Assembly (NCBI GenBank): GCA_964537245.1
Contig: CAZHZL010000114.1
Location: 1 to 5,824 of the forward strand
Direction of reading: 5' to 3'
From: UMGS1840 sp964537245
GTDB lineage: Bacteria; Bacillota; Clostridia; UMGS1840
Length of the DNA stretch: 5,824 bases
In this document: positions 5,618-5,824 of the stretch, in pieces
How the letters are laid out: each line of letters starts with the position of its first letter
Numbering within the stretch: position 1 is the first letter of the stretch
Made by a program: the position numbers and the translations under genes
The notes under the pieces: generated by a model
The model's database searches: none
Seen by the model: the letters and a program-made list of their open reading frames with translations, nothing else
Told to the model about the DNA's origin: nothing

Positions 5618-5824
5618 ATGGAAGCAAAAGATTTTGCAGATATTTATGAGGAAATTGCCGTTGCAGCAGGTGCAGAAACTGCTGTTAAAATACATAAATT
5701 GTTTAAAGGTCAGCAAATTTTGTTTCCTCAGAAGTTATATAAAAAGGATTATATATATAACTACATCAGACAAAATTACAACGGCAAAAATGTTCGTGAA
5801 TTATCCAAAATGTTTGGGTATTCA
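5618..5824 (+). CDS. Mor-family transcription activator, N-terminal part (cut by window end)
   Basis: The first 69 codons of a plus-strand gene are present, with no stop before the window ends. ATG 5618-5620 is preceded by AGGAGGTGA (5602-5610) at seven bases, an excellent start. The sequence resembles the Mor/C family of Mu-type phage activators. Residues 1-30 (FADIYEEIAVAAGAETAVKIHKLF) form the helical dimerisation part, followed by the FKGQQILFPQKL turn that corresponds to the family's GG-x-x-x-Y-x-P segment. A helix-turn-helix begins at NVRELSKMFGYS (about 58-69). Mu Mor is about 129 aa, so roughly half is seen. Such proteins bind dyads and activate promoters with poor -35 boxes. No good -35/-10 pair is visible upstream, only the tandem dyads at 5516-5565. 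It may belong to the element or to a neighbour. Confidence 0.8.
   Translation, partial: MEAKDFADIYEEIAVAAGAETAVKIHKLFKGQQILFPQKLYKKDYIYNYIRQNYNGKNVRELSKMFGYS

Noticed and set aside
1..5824. CRISPR array, tRNA, rRNA, insertion sequence or retron
   Set aside because: No regularly spaced direct repeats, tRNA-like cloverleaf, transposase, terminal inverted repeats or reverse transcriptase were seen on either strand.

Overview
The window is low-GC, strongly A+T-rich DNA with near-perfect AAAGGAGGT ribosome binding sites. This fits a Gram-positive anaerobe of the Clostridia type (gut Ruminococcaceae/Lachnospiraceae-like); that is an inference from composition and protein style, not a species call. 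It looks like most or all of a small integrated mobile element, read almost entirely from the minus strand, followed by the start of a plus-strand regulator.

Layout in the direction of minus-strand transcription (right to left). A 518-codon gene of unknown function (3637-5193) has its own candidate promoter and a strong intrinsic terminator whose stem contains its stop codon. After a ~120-bp control region comes a compact operon: a 21-codon leader ORF (3446-3511) with a strong ribosome binding site; a superfamily 3 (D5-type) DNA helicase (1942-3453) with no good site of its own, whose start overlaps the leader's stop; an 85-aa protein (1695-1952) that is a free-standing RNase HI N-terminal hybrid-binding (viroplasmin-like) domain and overlaps the helicase gene; a possible ~20-aa micro-ORF; and a 511-aa large serine recombinase (72-1607). 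A hairpin terminator at 39-68 closes the operon. On the other side, after a 424-bp A+T-rich intergenic region containing a perfect 13-bp hairpin and two tandem dyads, a plus-strand Mor-type transcription activator gene begins at 5618 and is cut by the window edge.

Interpretation: recombinase plus SF3 helicase plus hybrid-binding protein is an integration/replication kit. The independently transcribed, more A+T-rich 518-aa gene next to it sits where cargo genes (for example anti-phage genes) are usually found in minimal satellites and integrative elements. No capsid, portal, relaxase, conjugation or primase domain is visible, so the element would need a helper or be only intracellularly mobile. 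Its ends (att sites) could not be located.
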